Assembly: GCA_002402085.1 (NCBI GenBank)
Contig: NVVB01000037.1
Span: 17,731-23,936 of the forward strand
Origin: Gammaproteobacteria bacterium
GTDB lineage: Bacteria > Pseudomonadota > Gammaproteobacteria > Pseudomonadales > UBA3067
DNA: 6,206 bases
Direction: 5' to 3'
This document shows positions 4,470 to 6,206 of the stretch, one piece after another. The notes beneath the pieces are model-generated. The model was not told the origin of the DNA, did no database searches, and saw only the letters and a list, made by a program, of their open reading frames with translations. Made by a program: the position numbers and the translations under genes. The stretch's first letter is position 1. Every line of letters begins with the position of its first letter.

Positions 4470-6206
4470 CTATCGGTGCTTCGATACAGGCTTTTTGGTT
4501 GCAGGTTTTGTTGCAGGTTTCGCTGCAGGCGTTGATTTCGCCTTAACACGTTTTTTAGGTTTCTTTTTACGCCCTGAAGGCTTACTGGCTTTAGACTCCG
4601 AAGGCTGAGTAGCATTCGCACTTGCTGCCCCGCTTTCTCCTTGTTTCGCGCCTGCGGCCTTTTTCTTGCGGCCCTTACCCGACTTCTTTTTGGGCTTAAA
4701 CTTGAACTTAGGTCCCGCTGAAGAATCAGAGGCAGAATCAGACTTAGCCCGCGGGCCGCCCTTGGCTTTATACCCTGGGCCACCTTTGGATTTAGGCTGG
4801 CTGCGTCGCTGACGAACAGGGCCTTTTTTGCGCGGCGGACGGTCCTGCCCCTCCCCTTCATCACTGGTTAACAAGAACTCCATCTTGCGCTCATCAAGAT
4901 CCACGCGAGCCACTTTGATCTCAACACTATCGCCCATCTGCAACACGCGCCCAGAATGCTCACCCGACAAGGTATGGCGCACTGGATCAAAATGATAATA
5001 ATCCGACGACAAACTCGCCACATGCACCAGACCTTCCACATAGATGTCTTTTAGCTCAACAAACAAACCAAAGCTGGTCACGGTGGTGATCACGCCCTCA
5101 TACACTTCGCCGACCCGGCTCATCATGTACTCGCATTTCAACCAATCCACTACATCACGAGTCGCTAAATCCGCTCGCCGCTCAGTTGAAGAAATCCAAC
5201 CGCCCATCTCCACCATATTCTCTTGGGTATAAGGCAGGAACTCAGCCTTGGCCAAGCGCGCTGCTCCAGGCACACGCTCAACATTGGTGGACTCAACGCG
5301 CGAACGGATTAAATAACGAATCGCACGATGCACCAACAAATCAGCATAACGTCGAATGGGCGACGTAAAATGCGCATAGGCCGGGTAACTTAAGCCAAAA
5401 TGGCCTAAATTTTCCGGCGCATAAACCGCCTGTTTCATAGACCGTAAGACCACGGTCTGAATCATATTACGATCGGGTCGATCTTTCGCTTGCTCTAAAA
5501 TTGACTGCAGGTCAGCCGGTTTGAGCGTTTTACTCTTAGGCAACTTCAAGCCAAGAGGCCCAATAAATTTATGCAGATTTTCCAGCTTGTCATCACTGGG
5601 GCCTTCATGCACGCGATACAAACCGGGCAACTCATGCTTATCCAAAAATCGCGCAGCAGAAACGTTTGCGCACAACATGCACTCTTCAATTAAACAATGG
5701 GCTTCATTGCGCGCCGTAGGCACAATCTTTTCAATCTTTCTGTTTTCACCAAATACGATACGCGTCTCAGTGGACTCAATTTCCAGCGTGCCGCGCTCAC
5801 TGCGAGCGACCTTTAAGGTCTTATACAAGCTATAAAGAGTTTGTATTGGCGAGACAAGATCGGGAAACGATTGCGCTAGCTCAGTCTCCTGATACTGCTC
5901 CCCGGCTTCAAGAAACGCGCCCACCTGCGTGTAAGTGAAGCGCGCATGAGAACGCATAATGCCTTCGTAAAACTTGTAACGGCTAATTTTGCCCTTAGCA
6001 CTAATACTCATTTCGCAAATCATGCACAAGCGATCCACGTCCGGATTTAACGAACACAAACCATTGGACAACACTTCCGGCAACATGGGCACAACAAAGT
6101 CAGGAAAATAAACCGAGTTGCCGCGTTTTTCCGCCTCTTGATCTAAAGAAGATTTAGGCATCACATAGTGCGATACATCCGCAATCGCCACTAACAAACG
6201 CCAGCC
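4470..6206 (-). CDS. rnr: Ribonuclease R, C-terminal 578 residues (5' end outside window)
   Basis: RNase R is a processive 3'-5' exoribonuclease that degrades structured RNA and acts in rRNA quality control and tmRNA-linked decay. The frame is open from the right edge, starting GWRLLVAIADVSHYV, which matches an internal stretch of E. coli RNase R. The true start and the catalytic aspartate cluster lie outside the window. Numbering visible residues from that Gly, the RNB domain continues to about 350 and contains the family signature at 269-293 (HFGLS, YAHFTSPIRRYADLLVH). An S1 RNA-binding domain spans about 365-448 (GEVYEGVITTVTSFGLFVEL). A tail of about 130 residues rich in Lys, Ala, Ser and Pro follows, ending KKPVSKHR. 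Such basic tails are typical of gammaproteobacterial RNase R and help unwinding and ribosome contact. A TTG at 6195-6197 is an internal Leu codon, not a start. rlmB follows in the same direction. Confidence 0.97.
   Translation of the reverse strand, partial: GWRLLVAIADVSHYVMPKSSLDQEAEKRGNSVYFPDFVVPMLPEVLSNGLCSLNPDVDRLCMICEMSISAKGKISRYKFYEGIMRSHARFTYTQVGAFLEAGEQYQETELAQSFPDLVSPIQTLYSLYKTLKVARSERGTLEIESTETRIVFGENRKIEKIVPTARNEAHCLIEECMLCANVSAARFLDKHELPGLYRVHEGPSDDKLENLHKFIGPLGLKLPKSKTLKPADLQSILEQAKDRPDRNMIQTVVLRSMKQAVYAPENLGHFGLSYPAYAHFTSPIRRYADLLVHRAIRYLIRSRVESTNVERVPGAARLAKAEFLPYTQENMVEMGGWISSTERRADLATRDVVDWLKCEYMMSRVGEVYEGVITTVTSFGLFVELKDIYVEGLVHVASLSSDYYHFDPVRHTLSGEHSGRVLQMGDSVEIKVARVDLDERKMEFLLTSDEGEGQDRPPRKKGPVRQRRSQPKSKGGPGYKAKGGPRAKSDSASDSSAGPKFKFKPKKKSGKGRKKKAAGAKQGESGAASANATQPSESKASKPSGRKKKPKKRVKAKSTPAAKPATKPATKKPVSKHR

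Noticed and set aside
4470..4487. TATCG/CGATA hairpin over the rnr stop codon as a terminator
   Set aside because: Only five pairs, and followed by G's instead of T's.
4451..4864. 137-codon minus-strand frame with basic, low-complexity product
   Set aside because: It is an out-of-frame reading of the lysine-rich tail of rnr; the rnr frame continues unbroken from the S1 domain to its TAG.
5044..5835. Plus-strand frames opposite rnr
   Set aside because: They are antisense shadows of the conserved RNB and S1 coding sequence.
6195..6197. TTG as a start codon for rnr
   Set aside because: The frame is open upstream to the window edge (GWRL), and that sequence matches the interior of RNase R, so the gene is cut by the window.

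Overview
The window is chromosomal core-genome DNA from a gammaproteobacterium. Every well-supported gene lies on the minus strand, so transcription runs from high to low coordinates in the order rnr (5' end cut off) > rlmB > rpsF > rpsR > DUF2232-type membrane protein > rplI > dnaB (3' end cut off). From memory, the encoded proteins resemble the E. coli and Pseudomonas orthologues along their whole length. Two details point to a Pseudomonas-like or related marine/oceanospirillal lineage rather than an enterobacterium: there is no priB between rpsF and rpsR, and a DUF2232 gene sits between rpsR and rplI, as in Pseudomonas. Base composition is moderate. I see no mobile element, tRNA, rRNA or CRISPR.

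Layout by function. The right half holds two RNA-processing enzymes: RNase R (rnr; end of the RNB catalytic domain, S1 domain and a long lysine-rich tail) and RlmB (23S rRNA Gm2251 2'-O-methyltransferase, GTG start). A 440-base stretch between rlmB and rpsF has no recognised gene. It carries a 12-bp tandem repeat that lies in frame inside a possible 34-codon hydrophobic small ORF starting just after the rlmB stop. It also carries a strong sigma-70-type promoter (TTGAAA-N17-TACAAT) with a palindrome over its -35 box, and an inferred leader of about 205 nt for rpsF. In that leader the rpsF Shine-Dalgarno has a perfect upstream complement, which suggests translational autoregulation.

The left half is the S6/S18/L9 ribosomal protein operon (rpsF, rpsR, the membrane protein, rplI). 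Gaps are 113, 27 and 49 nt, and each gene has a good ribosome binding site. A terminator-like hairpin with six T's lies between rpsF and rpsR. A textbook intrinsic terminator follows rplI, and its T-tract ends only 13 nt before the dnaB ATG. The dnaB start has no Shine-Dalgarno (CCCCCC stands in its place), so how the replicative helicase is expressed here is not obvious.

Overall the window couples translation (S6, S18, L9, rRNA methylation), RNA turnover (RNase R) and replication (DnaB), a conserved gammaproteobacterial neighbourhood. I found no clearly new system. The most interesting parts are regulatory: the rpsF leader, the terminator abutting dnaB, and the repeat-built small ORF after rlmB.
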